From Actinokineospora alba (GTDB lineage: Bacteria; Actinomycetota; Actinomycetes; Mycobacteriales; Pseudonocardiaceae), in the NCBI RefSeq assembly GCF_004362515.1, contig NZ_SNXU01000001.1, forward strand, positions 7,006,001 to 7,070,000: 64,000 bases of DNA, in the 5' to 3' direction. A model generated the notes under the pieces. That model was not told the origin of the DNA, did no database searches, and was given only the letters and a program-made list of their open reading frames with translations. This document shows, in pieces, positions 51,566 through 60,485 of this stretch (its first letter is position 1; each line of letters starts with the position of its first letter). A program made the translations under genes and the position numbers.

Positions 51566-53164
51566 TCACATCCGGAAGACGCCGAAACCGTCGGCGCCCT
51601 TCACTGGTCCATTGTGGATCGCGGACAGGGAGATCCCGAGCACCGTGCGGGTGTCCCGGGGGTCGATGATGCCGTCGTCGTAGACCATGCCGGACAGGAA
51701 CGTCGGCAGCGACTGCGCCTCGATCTGGCCTTCGACCATGGCGCGCATGGCCGCGTCGTGCTCCTCGTTGTAGATCTGCCCCTTGGCTTCGGCGCCCTGG
51801 CGCATCACGATCGAGAGCACGCCCGCGAGCTGCGCGGCCCCCATGACCGCGGATTTGGCGCTGGGCCAGGCGAAGAGGAACCGGGGATCGTAGGCACGGC
51901 CGCACATGCCGTAGTGCCCGGCGCCGTAGGACGCGCCGATGAGCAGCGAGATGTGCGGGACCTTCGAGTTCGACACCGCGTTGACCATCATCGCGCCGTG
52001 CTTGATCATGCCGCCCTGCTCGTACTCCTTGCCGACCATGTAGCCGGTGGTGTTGTGCAGGAACAAAAGCGGGGTGTCGGTCTGGTTGGCCAGCTGGATG
52101 AACTGGGTCGCCTTCTGCGCTTCCTCGCTGAACAGCACGCCGCGCGCGTTGGCAAGGATGCCGACCGGGTAGCCGTGGACCTGCGCCCAGCCGGTGACCA
52201 GGCTGGAGCCGTAGAGCGGCTTGAACTCGTCGAAGTCGGAGCCGTCGACAACCCGGGCTATGACTTCGCGCGGGTCGAACGGGATCTTCAGGTCCGTGGG
52301 CACGATGCCGAGCAAGTCCTCGGCATCGTGCTCGGGTTCGGCGTAGTCGGCGGCCGGGGCCGGGCCGAGCTTGCGCCAGTTGAGCCGCTTGACGATGCGC
52401 CGCCCGAGCCGGATCGCGTCCTGCTCGTCGGCGGCCAGGTAGTCGGCGAGGCCGGAGACGCGGGCGTGCATCTCCGCGCCGCCAAGGGATTCGTCGTCGG
52501 AGTCCTCACCGGTGGCCATCTTCACCAGCGGCGGCCCGCCGAGGAACACCTTCGCGCGCTCCTTGACCATGACGACGTAGTCGGACATGCCCGGCAGGTA
52601 CGCGCCACCCGCGGTCGAGTTGCCGAACACCAGGGCGACGGTCGGGATGCCCGCGGCCGAAGCGCGGGTCAGGTCACGGAAGGTGCGGCCGCCGGGGATG
52701 AAGATGTCCTTCTGCGTCGGGAGATCGGCGCCGCCGGACTCGACGAGGTTGATCGTGGGCAGCCGGTTCTGCGCGGCGATATCGGCCGCGCGGAAGCCCT
52801 TCTTCATGCCCCACGGGTTGATCGCGCCGCCTTTGACCGTCGGGTCGTTGGCGTTGATCATGCACTCGACGCCTTCGACGACGCCGATGCCGGTGACCAG
52901 GCTGGCGCCGACAGGGAAGTCGGAACCCCAGGCGGCGAGCGGGGACAGTTCGAGGAACGGGGAGTCCGGGTCGAGCAGCAGCTCGACCCGCTCGCGGGCC
53001 AGCAGCTTGCCGCGCTGGTGGTGGCGGGCGGTGTACTTCTCGCCGCCGCCCGCCACGGCCTTGGCGTGCTCGGTGTCGAGTTCGGCGAGCTTGGCCAGCA
53101 TCGCCTCGCGGTTGGCCTTGAAGTCGGCCCCCGCACTGTCCACTGAGGAGCGCAGTGTGGTCAT
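51566..53164 (-). CDS. Acyl-CoA carboxylase beta subunit (carboxyltransferase)
   Basis: 532 residues with two crotonase-like halves. KLLARERVELLLDPDSPFLELS and GGAYLPGMSDYVVMVK are in the N-half. LFLHNTTGYMVGKEYEQGGMIKHGAMM and GASYGAGHYGMCGRAYDPRFLFAWP are in the C-half. The NTTGYMVGKEYEQ segment is of the methylcrotonyl/geranyl-CoA carboxylase type. It transfers CO2 from biotin to an unsaturated acyl-CoA. It overlaps the next dehydrogenase gene by ATGA. Confidence 0.95.
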   Translation of the reverse strand: MTTLRSSVDSAGADFKANREAMLAKLAELDTEHAKAVAGGGEKYTARHHQRGKLLARERVELLLDPDSPFLELSPLAAWGSDFPVGASLVTGIGVVEGVECMINANDPTVKGGAINPWGMKKGFRAADIAAQNRLPTINLVESGGADLPTQKDIFIPGGRTFRDLTRASAAGIPTVALVFGNSTAGGAYLPGMSDYVVMVKERAKVFLGGPPLVKMATGEDSDDESLGGAEMHARVSGLADYLAADEQDAIRLGRRIVKRLNWRKLGPAPAADYAEPEHDAEDLLGIVPTDLKIPFDPREVIARVVDGSDFDEFKPLYGSSLVTGWAQVHGYPVGILANARGVLFSEEAQKATQFIQLANQTDTPLLFLHNTTGYMVGKEYEQGGMIKHGAMMVNAVSNSKVPHISLLIGASYGAGHYGMCGRAYDPRFLFAWPSAKSAVMGAAQLAGVLSIVMRQGAEAKGQIYNEEHDAAMRAMVEGQIEAQSLPTFLSGMVYDDGIIDPRDTRTVLGISLSAIHNGPVKGADGFGVFRM

Positions 53165-54306
53165 GAGGTGTATCCCAATCGCTTCGCGGCCAGGCCGGTC
53201 ATGATCTCGTTCGTGCCGCCGCCGATGCCGAGGATGCGCATGTCGCGGTAGTGGCGTTCCACTTCGGACTCGCGCATGTAGCCCAAGCCGCCGAAGAGCT
53301 GCACCGCCTGGTGGGCGACCCATTCGCCGGTCTCCACCGCCGTGTTCTTGGCGAAGCACACCTGGGCGATGACGTCCTCCCCCGCGAGGTGCCGGGCGGC
53401 GACGTCACGGGTGTAGACGCGGGCCACGTCGATCCTGCGGGCCATCTCGGTGACCGTGGTCTGCACCGACTGCCGGGAGATCAGCGGGCGGCCGAAGGTC
53501 TCCCGCATCCGGCACCACTCCAGCGTCAGGTCCAGCGCCCGCTGCGCCGCCGCGTACGCCTGCACCGCGAGGGTCAGCCGTTCGGCGACGAAGTTCTGCG
53601 CGATCTGGATGAACCCGGTGTTCTCCTTGCCCACCAGGTTCGCCACCGGCACCCGGCAGTCCACAAACGATATTTCGGCGGTGTCGGAGCACAGCCAGCC
53701 CATCTTCTCCAGCCGCCTGCTGACGGTGAAGCCGGGCGTGTGCTTCTCGATGACCAGCAGCGAGATCCCGTGCGCGCCCGCGTCGCCGGTCCGCACCGCC
53801 GTCGTCACGAAGTCGGCGCGGACGCCGGAGGTGATGAACGTCTTGGCGCCGTTGACGATGAAGTCATCGCCGTCGCGCTTGGCGGTGGTGCGCAGACCCG
53901 CGACGTCCGAGCCGCCATCGGGTTCGGTGATCGCCAGGGAGCCGATCAACTCCCCAGCCAGAGTCGGCCGCACCCACTGATCGATGTGCCGGGGGTCTCC
54001 GGCGAAAGCGATGTGCGGCACGGCAATGCCGCAGGTCAGCAGCGCGGCGATGAGCCCGCCGGACGCGCCGGCGTAGTGCATCTCCTCCACGACGACCATG
54101 GCATCGATGACGTCGCCGCCACCGCCGCCGACCGCCTCGGGGAACGCGACGCCGAGCAGGCCGAGGTCGGCCGCCGCGCGGTGCAGCGACCGGGGAACCT
54201 CGCCCTCGCGCTCCCAGGAATCCAGGTGCGGCAGCACTTCGGTGTCCATGAACCGGCGCACGGTCGCGCGCAGTTCCCGGCGCTCCGGGGTGTCGAACGG
54301 GTTCAC
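53161..54306 (-). CDS. Acyl-CoA dehydrogenase (second)
   Basis: 381 residues: ITEPDGGSDVAGLRTTAKRDGDDFIVNGAKTFIT and the C-terminal QLFGGLGYMRESEVERHYRDMRILGIGGGTNEIM. It resembles citronellyl- or isovaleryl-type enzymes of terpene and leucine routes. The GTG start overlaps the AtuA stop by GTGA. The two dehydrogenases of this operon are clearly different in sequence, not a recent duplication. Confidence 0.94.
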   Translation of the reverse strand: MNPFDTPERRELRATVRRFMDTEVLPHLDSWEREGEVPRSLHRAAADLGLLGVAFPEAVGGGGGDVIDAMVVVEEMHYAGASGGLIAALLTCGIAVPHIAFAGDPRHIDQWVRPTLAGELIGSLAITEPDGGSDVAGLRTTAKRDGDDFIVNGAKTFITSGVRADFVTTAVRTGDAGAHGISLLVIEKHTPGFTVSRRLEKMGWLCSDTAEISFVDCRVPVANLVGKENTGFIQIAQNFVAERLTLAVQAYAAAQRALDLTLEWCRMRETFGRPLISRQSVQTTVTEMARRIDVARVYTRDVAARHLAGEDVIAQVCFAKNTAVETGEWVAHQAVQLFGGLGYMRESEVERHYRDMRILGIGGGTNEIMTGLAAKRLGYTS

Positions 54307-55958
54307 AGGAAGACCTCCGGGACGTCGATGTGCCGTGAGCGCAGCCATTCGCCGAACGCCTTGGCCTGCGGGTCGAACCGGGTGGCCGCGGCGACGCCCT
54401 GGCCGAGCAGCCCGTGCACGACGAAGTTGACCGCGGCGAGGTTCGGGTAGAGGTGCCGCTCGATGTCCAGACCCACGGTCTCGGGCAGCAGGGACCGCAG
54501 CCGCTCCACGGTCAGGGTGCGCACCAGCCAGTCGAACGCCTCCGGCCGACGCACCCAGAGACCCAGGTTCGCGTCGCCGCCCTTGTCGCCGGACCGCGCG
54601 CCGACGACGGAACCGAGCGGAACCCGCCGCGTGGGACCGAAATCGGTGCCAGGGTCGGTCCAGTCGACAGCGCGAGCCTCGACAGCCACGCCATCGGTCC
54701 ACTTCAGCACGCGCTTCTCACCGTTGGGCAGGACCGCTGTGTGCTCGACCTCGTCGGGCGTGACGTACTCGGGTCGGTACACCCCGATCGGCGTGCCGTC
54801 CGCGGGCGGAGCCGTCAACGTGAAACCGGGGTACGAGGCCAGCGCGAGTTCGACGGTCGCCCGCGAGAACGCCTTGGCCCGAGCCGGATCCGGCGTCTTG
54901 ACCATGACGTGCAGCAGCGCGCTGGCCGCTTCCTCGGTGTCGGCGTCGGGGTGGTCGGTGCGGGCCAGTGTCCACGTGAGACCGTCCGCGCCGATCAACG
55001 ACTCCAGCTGCCGCCGCACCAGCGCGGCCTTCGAGTCCACGTCCAGTCCACACAGGACGAACGTGGCGCTGTTGCGGAAGCCGTCGAGGGTGTTGACGCA
55101 CACCTTCACAGTCTCCGGCGGCGGCCCGCCGCGCACGCCGCTGATCTGCACCCGGTCCGGACCGTCCGCAGTCAGCGAGATGGTGTCGAACCGCGTGGTC
55201 ACGTCCGGGCCCAGGTAGTCGACCCCCTGGATCTCGTAGAGCAGTTGCGCCGTCACGGTTTCCACCGTCACCGAGCCACCGGTCCCGGGGTGCTTGGTGA
55301 TGACCGAGGACCCGTCGGCCGAGATCTCCGCGATCGGGAAACCCGCGTGGCCCAGATCCGGGACCTCGGTGAAGAAGGAGAAGTTGCCGCCCGTGGCCTG
55401 CGCGCCGCACTCGATGACGTGTCCGGCGACCGTGGCCCCGGCCAGGGCGTCGAAGTCGTCGCGGGCCCAGCCGAAGTGCGCGGCTGCCGGTCCCACCACC
55501 AGCGAGGCATCGGTGACCCGCCCGGTCACCACGATGTCGGCACCCGCGCGCAGGCATTCCGCGATCCCCCACGCGCCGAGGTAAGCGTTTGCGGTGAGCG
55601 CCCCTTCACGGGGAAGCAGGTCGTCGCCCTCGACGTGCGCGACGGAGACCTCGATGCCGAGCTTGTCCGCCAACGCCCGGATCGCCTGCGCGAGACCCCC
55701 CGGGTTCAGCCCGCCCGCGTTGCTGACGATCTTGACCCCACGCTCGACGGCCAGCCCGAGACAGTCCTCAAGCTGCCGGACGAACGTCTTCGCGTACCCG
55801 CCCGTCGGGTCCTTCATCCGCTGCCGACCCAGGATCAGCATGGTCAGCTCGGCAAGGTAGTCGCCGGTCAGGACGTCCAGTTCGCCACCGGTCAGCATCT
55901 CGCGCATCGCGGAGAGACGGTCGCCGTAGAAGCCGGACGCGTTGCCGATGCGGATCAC
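54303..55958 (-). CDS. AtuA-family (DUF1446) acyclic terpene utilization protein
   Basis: 551 residues. The family start VIRIGNASGFYGDRLSAMREML, LTMLILGRQRMKDPTGGYAKTFV, VSNAGGLNPGGLAQAI and VVTGRVTDASLVVGPAAAHFGW lie in the DUF1446 domain. The later part resembles the AtuA C-terminal domain, with GARSGDKGGDANLGLWV. AtuA is needed for citronellol/geraniol growth in Pseudomonas, but its reaction is not settled. GTG 55958 overlaps the TIGR03084 stop. Grouping with dehydrogenases and carboxylase supports a branched acyl-CoA route. Confidence 0.93.
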   Translation of the reverse strand: MIRIGNASGFYGDRLSAMREMLTGGELDVLTGDYLAELTMLILGRQRMKDPTGGYAKTFVRQLEDCLGLAVERGVKIVSNAGGLNPGGLAQAIRALADKLGIEVSVAHVEGDDLLPREGALTANAYLGAWGIAECLRAGADIVVTGRVTDASLVVGPAAAHFGWARDDFDALAGATVAGHVIECGAQATGGNFSFFTEVPDLGHAGFPIAEISADGSSVITKHPGTGGSVTVETVTAQLLYEIQGVDYLGPDVTTRFDTISLTADGPDRVQISGVRGGPPPETVKVCVNTLDGFRNSATFVLCGLDVDSKAALVRRQLESLIGADGLTWTLARTDHPDADTEEAASALLHVMVKTPDPARAKAFSRATVELALASYPGFTLTAPPADGTPIGVYRPEYVTPDEVEHTAVLPNGEKRVLKWTDGVAVEARAVDWTDPGTDFGPTRRVPLGSVVGARSGDKGGDANLGLWVRRPEAFDWLVRTLTVERLRSLLPETVGLDIERHLYPNLAAVNFVVHGLLGQGVAAATRFDPQAKAFGEWLRSRHIDVPEVFL

Positions 55959-56743
55959 GCCTTCGCCCTCCCGGTCCCCGGCGCCCCGGCGAAGGCCTGC
56001 GCGATGTCGAGCCACTCGTCGGCCTCCGCGCCGAACGCGACCAGCGCGGTGTCGTCGCGGTGCACGCGCTGGGTCACCAGGCGGCAGAAGTCGACGGCGG
56101 GTCCGGTGACCCGCTGGGCGGCGTCGGACGGTCCCCAGGTCCACAGGGTCAGGTCCGGCGCGAGCAGCTCCACCCGGAACGGCTCCGCGGGCGGCGTACG
56201 CCCGTTGAGCTGGAACGCGAAGTCCCGTGTGCGCACCCCGAGGTGGGCGACGTGCTTGATGCGCGGACTCGGCGACCGCTTGATCCCGAGCGCGTCGGCC
56301 ACGTCGCAGGAGTGCGCCCAGGTCTCCATGATCCGGGCGGTCGCCATGGACGCGGCGCTCATCGGCGGCCCGTACCAGGGCAGCTTCGTCCCGGCGGGCA
56401 CCTGCGCGAGGGCGGAGTTGAGGGCGTCGCGCAGCGATCGCCAGCGGGCAAGCAGCTTCGCCGGCGGCTCAGCGGCGCCCTCGGCGGCCCCGTCGTCGAC
56501 GAAGTGCGCGACGTTGCCCCCGCTCAGCGCGGCGGCGAACTCGGCCTGGAAAGCCTCCGGATCGGTCACCGCCAGCAGGGACCGCTCGTCGGTCCAGGCC
56601 AGGTGGGCGACCTGGTGGGCGACCGTCCACCCCGCCGCCGGCGTCGGCGTGGCCCACTCCTCGTCGGACAGCGGCTCGACCCAAGAGTCGAGTTCGGCGC
56701 CTTCGGCCCGCAGGTCAGCGAGCAGCGCGGTCAGATCGATCAC
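55955..56743 (-). CDS. TIGR03084-family DinB/MDMPI-like protein
   Basis: 262 residues. The N-terminal GWTVAHQVAHLAWTDERSL contains the likely metal histidines of the mycothiol-dependent maleylpyruvate-isomerase fold, and METWAHSCDVADALG follows. The C-terminal domain is of the TIGR03084 type. GTG 56743 has GGTGGAGAG upstream. It is the first gene of the AtuA operon. A thiol-dependent isomerase or hydrolase role is possible, not shown. Confidence 0.9.
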   Translation of the reverse strand: MIDLTALLADLRAEGAELDSWVEPLSDEEWATPTPAAGWTVAHQVAHLAWTDERSLLAVTDPEAFQAEFAAALSGGNVAHFVDDGAAEGAAEPPAKLLARWRSLRDALNSALAQVPAGTKLPWYGPPMSAASMATARIMETWAHSCDVADALGIKRSPSPRIKHVAHLGVRTRDFAFQLNGRTPPAEPFRVELLAPDLTLWTWGPSDAAQRVTGPAVDFCRLVTQRVHRDDTALVAFGAEADEWLDIAQAFAGAPGTGRAKA

Positions 56744-56772
56744 CTCTCCACCGTCGCACGCCGGACCAAACA

Positions 56773-56794
56773 AATCAAGCATGCGTGCTTGATT
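56773..56794. promoter_or_regulatory. Palindromic operator heading the AtuA-type operon
   Basis: Perfect 9-bp arms AATCAAGCA and TGCTTGATT around TGCG, 30 bases upstream of the first gene of the operon. It is a strong candidate for the site of the TetR regulator encoded last in the same operon. Confidence 0.82.
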
Positions 56795-56817
56795 TTATTC
56801 CCGGAAGTGCAGCGAAA

Positions 56818-56850
56818 GGCCCTCTGACCAGTGCCTTTGGTCAGAGGGCC
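56818..56850 (-). terminator. Terminator hairpin downstream of the lipoprotein gene
   Basis: 13-bp perfect arms (GGCCCTCTGACCA at 56818-56830, complement at 56838-56850) around a 7-base loop. On the minus strand it is followed by CTTTCG, so it could end transcripts leaving the lipoprotein gene. Confidence 0.75.
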
Positions 56851-56869
56851 GCTCAGCTCGACGTCGCTG

Positions 56870-56906
56870 CTCGATCGGGTGATCCCTGCTCGATCACCCG
56901 ATCGAG
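56870..56906 (-). terminator. Second strong hairpin in the same gap
   Basis: 15-bp perfect arms (CTCGATCGGGTGATC at 56870-56884, complement at 56892-56906) around a 7-base loop, 20 bases from the previous hairpin. It has no T-run. It may be a tandem terminator or an RNA-stability stem for the lipoprotein mRNA. Confidence 0.6.
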
Positions 56907-56961
56907 GTCCAGCCGAGCCGTGGTTCTCACCCCACAGCGTCGGTGTCGGTGGTACCTCCTC

Positions 56962-57843
56962 TCAGCCAGTGGCTTTGCCGCCATCGGGTTTGGCGGCGAA
57001 CCAGGTCCCGCCGACGCCCTGCCCCTTGATGTCGCACGGGACCTTGTCGTCGGCGAAGAGATAGAGCGGCCAGCCCCCGGCCGTGAGCTGCCTGGAGCCG
57101 TCGCCACGCTCAACCGTGCCCAGCACGGACGGGTCGGCGCCGTCGAGTTTCGGTGCCGCGCCCTCCGGCACCAGCAGCGGCGGCCACTTCGCCGCGCAGT
57201 CACCTTCGCAAGTGGACTTGGGCGGGTTCGGGGTGTCCTTGTCGAACCGGTACAGCGTCATCCCGGCCGCGTCGGTGAGGATCTGCCCGATCGGCGCCAC
57301 CGGCATCACTTTCACCTCAAGGGATCCAACTTCGGGGGCGATGGCCTTCTTGCCCGCCGAGGTGAAGCCGAACCAGGTCCCGCCGACACCCTGCCCCTTG
57401 ATGTCGCCCGGTTCCGTGTCCTGGGCGTAGGTGTAGGCGGGCCACCCGCTGATGCTGAGCTGCCGCGTGCCGTCCGCGCGCTTCAGGCTCGACACCAGCG
57501 CCTTGTCCACCCCTTCGACGGCGACCTCGGCGCCTTCCGGAACCAGGACTGGAGGCCACTTCGCCGCACACTCACCGTCGCAAGTGGACGTCGGGGGTTT
57601 GGCCGTGTCCTTGTCGAACCGGTACAGCGTCTTCCCGTCGCCGGTGGTGATGATCGCCCCGAGGTCCGGCACGGTGGCGACGGCGAGTTTCGCCGGTGCC
57701 GCGCCGGTGTCCGGATATGCGTCGGATTTGACCACCGCGACCTCACTCGGAATCGTGCCGGTCGATTCGCCGCCGCACGCCGTCGAGGCGATGCCGATGG
57801 GCACCAGCGCCACGGCCAGGGCGAAATTCCGAATTCGCGTCAT
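56962..57843 (-). CDS. Lipoprotein with two YxFxxD (COG4315-type) repeats
   Basis: 293 residues. The N-terminal hydrophobic segment ends in STACGG (imperfect lipobox, Cys at about residue 23). Two copies of the secreted-repeat domain follow. Each has TLYRFDKDT (YxFxxD), a CxxxC pair (TCDGECAAKWPP, TCEGDCAAKWPP), a SISGWPAY/TAGGWPLY strand and GDIKGQGVGGTWF. The CxxxC pair may form a disulfide or bind a cofactor. Function is unknown for this family. It is the last gene of the ECF redox operon, and it has its own ECF-like promoter. Confidence 0.9.
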   Translation of the reverse strand: MTRIRNFALAVALVPIGIASTACGGESTGTIPSEVAVVKSDAYPDTGAAPAKLAVATVPDLGAIITTGDGKTLYRFDKDTAKPPTSTCDGECAAKWPPVLVPEGAEVAVEGVDKALVSSLKRADGTRQLSISGWPAYTYAQDTEPGDIKGQGVGGTWFGFTSAGKKAIAPEVGSLEVKVMPVAPIGQILTDAAGMTLYRFDKDTPNPPKSTCEGDCAAKWPPLLVPEGAAPKLDGADPSVLGTVERGDGSRQLTAGGWPLYLFADDKVPCDIKGQGVGGTWFAAKPDGGKATG

Positions 57844-57878
57844 TGGCTCTCCCATTTCCGTATCGGCTTTCCCAAGGG

Positions 57879-57906
57879 AATACGTGACGGCGGCCGATCC
57901 GGTTCT
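57879..57906 (-). promoter_or_regulatory. ECF-type promoter of the two-repeat lipoprotein gene
   Basis: On the minus strand AGAACC (57906-57901) is followed after exactly 16 bases by CGTATT (57884-57879). The spacing from this -10 to the ATG is 35 bases. The -35 overlaps the stop codon of the anti-sigma gene. The pattern matches the promoter at 63556-63583. Confidence 0.65.
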
Positions 57907-58591
57907 ACTTTTCTGGCGCCTTGAGCGTTGTGATGACTTTTCCGGAAGAAACGCGGCGGACTTCGACCCGGTCGATCTGGGCCACCGGATACGGCGTCGT
58001 TCCCGACACCACCACCCGCTCTCCCTTTTTCGGCGGGTCGAACAAGGCGATTTCCGTGGTCTCCCCCGCGCGGGACACGACAACGGCCGAACACGGCGTC
58101 GACCCGGTGATCCCGCCGAGGTCGAGCGCGATCCGGCTGCCGTCCGGCGTTGTCTCCACCCAGGCGTGCGACGTCGACGATTCGAGGGATCCGCTGACGC
58201 CGCCCGGCTCCTCGGCGACGGGATCGAGCCGGGTCAGCGCCGACGGCGGCTCCGAAGCGACGGGCGGGTCGGCGCCGTCCCAGCCGAGGAACCCGATCGC
58301 GGTCACCGCCCCCGAGAGGAACACCAGCACCGCCGCCGCGGTCGCCGCGCCCCAGTGCTGGAACCGCCGCCGCTTCGTGGGCAGGCCGTAGATCACGGCC
58401 CCCCGCGCGGGGGCATCCGGCCAGGTCTCGGCGACCGTGTCCAGCAGGCCGGGCAGCTCTTGCAGTTCGAACAGCTCCACCTGGCAGTTCGCGCAGCCCG
58501 CGAGGTGGCCTTCGAACGCCTCCGTGCCGCGGGCGTCGAGCGTCCCGAGGGCGTAGGCCGCGACGTCGAAGTGCGAAGCCATGCCGCTCAC
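57905..58591 (-). CDS. Zinc-type anti-sigma factor
   Basis: 228 residues. The N-terminal zf-HC2 motif HLAGCANC (His29, Cys33, Cys36) is of the ZAS type that holds an ECF sigma factor and can release it on thiol oxidation. One transmembrane helix is at about residues 80-104. An extracytoplasmic anti-sigma-K-like (RskA) domain ends with ALFDPPKKGERVVVSGTTPYP. GTG 58591 overlaps the sigma factor stop by GTGA, the usual partner arrangement. Confidence 0.9.
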   Translation of the reverse strand: MSGMASHFDVAAYALGTLDARGTEAFEGHLAGCANCQVELFELQELPGLLDTVAETWPDAPARGAVIYGLPTKRRRFQHWGAATAAAVLVFLSGAVTAIGFLGWDGADPPVASEPPSALTRLDPVAEEPGGVSGSLESSTSHAWVETTPDGSRIALDLGGITGSTPCSAVVVSRAGETTEIALFDPPKKGERVVVSGTTPYPVAQIDRVEVRRVSSGKVITTLKAPEK

Positions 58592-59205
58592 CCCCGCGCT
58601 CGAAGCGCGCGCCGCAGGGCCCGCATCGCGTGGTAGGTCCGGGATTTGACCGTGCCGGGCGGGATGCCCAGCAGGACCGCGGCCTCGTCGACCGTGTGGC
58701 CCTTCAGGTAGGTCTCGATGATCGCCTCGCGCTGATCAGGCGAGATCCGACGCAAGGCTTCGTGCACGACGATCGCGTCGACCGTGCTGTCGGCCTTGTC
58801 GGACACGCCGACCCGGTCCTCGGCGATGTCGGTGCCGCGGATCTCGATGGGCCGGACCTGCCGCCCGCGGTGGGTGTCGATCACGATCCGGCGGGCGACG
58901 ACGAACAGCCAGCCGCGCAGCATCTCCGGCCGCTGATCAAGTTTGTCGGCGTGTTTCCACGCCCGGATGAAAGTCTCCTGGACGACGTCCTCGGTCCATT
59001 GCCGGTCGTATTTCGTCAAACCGAGAACATGGGCGCTGAGCTGGTTCGCGAATTGACGATAAAGCTGCCGCACCCACTCGTCCTTCGGGTCGTCAGGCAC
59101 GACCGCCACCGGTCTGACTGCCCGCGTATGGCGACCCACTCGGGGGAGCATGGCCGACTGCCGTGATTCTGTCCATTCAGCACGCTCGGTCACGGAAACC
59201 CTCAT
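58588..59205 (-). CDS. ECF-type RNA polymerase sigma factor
   Basis: 205 residues. Region 2 is QLSAHVLGLTKYDRQWTEDVVQETFIRAWKH. Region 4 has ISPDQREAIIETYLKGHTVDEAAVLLGIPPGTVKSRTYHAMRALRRAL. It resembles the SigL/SigK branch with membrane ZAS anti-sigma partners. ATG 59205 overlaps the reductase stop by ATGA. ATG 59151 is an alternative. The sigma gene is embedded in the operon it probably drives, next to its anti-sigma factor. Confidence 0.93.
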   Translation of the reverse strand: MRVSVTERAEWTESRQSAMLPRVGRHTRAVRPVAVVPDDPKDEWVRQLYRQFANQLSAHVLGLTKYDRQWTEDVVQETFIRAWKHADKLDQRPEMLRGWLFVVARRIVIDTHRGRQVRPIEIRGTDIAEDRVGVSDKADSTVDAIVVHEALRRISPDQREAIIETYLKGHTVDEAAVLLGIPPGTVKSRTYHAMRALRRALRARG

Positions 59206-60485
59206 TGTCCGGTCATTATTCCGTTTGGTCCATCGAATGAGTGCCGACTGGCGTAGTGGCGTTCGATGAGGACTCGGGCGGGGATGCCGTCGCGGGGCGG
59301 GCGCGCGTGCGGCCCGCGACCGGCGGTGGGGACGGGAAGCAGCCGGTCCAGGGTCGCCGTCCAGTCGAGCATCGCGTGCGGGCGGTCCCACGTGGCGACC
59401 GCGACCAGGTTCCCGGCCCGGACGAACCCGGTGACCCCCGCGTCGAGCGGGACGGTGTCCGTGGCCAGCGCGGGCATCCCGACGTGTTGCACCCGCACGT
59501 CGAACTGGCTGGTCCAGGCCCTGGGCAGCGGGGTGAACGGCTTGGCCGCCCACTTGCCCGCGAGCAGGTTCTCCGCCGCCGCCCGGCCGCCCTCGACCGC
59601 GGTGATCCAGTGCTCCACCCGCCGGGGAACGGGGTCGAACCGCAGGTTGGGCCAGCGGGCGATGTCCCCGGCGACGACGACGTCGTCGACCCCGGCGGCG
59701 AACAGCGTCGGCTCGCAGAACACCCCGTCGTCCACCCGCAGACCGGACCCGCGCAGCCACTCCACCGACGGCGTGCTGCCGACGGCCAGCACCACGCACG
59801 CGGCGAACACGACGTCGCCGTTGTCCAGGTGCAGGCCGACGCCGTCCCGCCCGGTGTCCCACTTCCTGATCCGGGCGTTGCTGCGGGTGTCGACCCGGTG
59901 CCCGGCGTGCAGGTCGCCCGCCGCGTCGGCGATCGCGTCGCCGAAGCGGTGCAACAGCTTGGCCGAGTTGTTGACGACGATGACCTCGCGCCCCATCGCC
60001 CGCATGCTCGCGGCGAACTCGCAGCCGATGAACCCGCCGCCGACGACCACCGCGGGCAGCCTGCTCATCCGCAGTGCCGCCCGGACCCCGTCGGCGTCCT
60101 CGACCGTGCGCAGCACCCGCACCCGCGGGTCGTGTCGCGGCGCGCCCGGCAGGGACCGGGGATACCCGCCGGTGGCGAGGATCAGGCCGTCATAGCCGAC
60201 TTCCTCGCCGCCGGGCAGGAGAACCGCGTGTCGGGCGGTGTCGAGCCCGATCGCCCGGGTGCCGAGTCGCCAACCGACATCGAGGTCGACGGTGGCCTCC
60301 AGCGTCACGTCCCGGGCTTTGAGGCTGCCGCGCAGGAGCGCTTTGCACACCGCGGGCCGGTGGTACGGCTTGCGCGGCTCGTCGCCGATCATCACGACCT
60401 CGCCGTCGAAACCCAGCTCCCGCAGCCGTTCCGCGGCCCGGAAGCCCGCGGCCCCCGCGCCGACCACGACGATCCGCTCGGTCAC
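59202..60485 (-). CDS. FAD-dependent ferredoxin reductase
   Basis: 427 residues. FAD site IVVVGAGAAGFRAAERL, NAD(P)-binding VVVGGGFIGCEFAASMRAMG, and the second FAD motif DVVVAGDIARWPN are present. The C-terminal reductase domain includes DVRVQHVG. It is of the rubredoxin/ferredoxin reductase type used with P450s and oxygenases. The GTG overlaps the ferredoxin stop by GTGA, so the ferredoxin is almost certainly its partner. Confidence 0.94.
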   Translation of the reverse strand: MTERIVVVGAGAAGFRAAERLRELGFDGEVVMIGDEPRKPYHRPAVCKALLRGSLKARDVTLEATVDLDVGWRLGTRAIGLDTARHAVLLPGGEEVGYDGLILATGGYPRSLPGAPRHDPRVRVLRTVEDADGVRAALRMSRLPAVVVGGGFIGCEFAASMRAMGREVIVVNNSAKLLHRFGDAIADAAGDLHAGHRVDTRSNARIRKWDTGRDGVGLHLDNGDVVFAACVVLAVGSTPSVEWLRGSGLRVDDGVFCEPTLFAAGVDDVVVAGDIARWPNLRFDPVPRRVEHWITAVEGGRAAAENLLAGKWAAKPFTPLPRAWTSQFDVRVQHVGMPALATDTVPLDAGVTGFVRAGNLVAVATWDRPHAMLDWTATLDRLLPVPTAGRGPHARPPRDGIPARVLIERHYASRHSFDGPNGIMTGQ

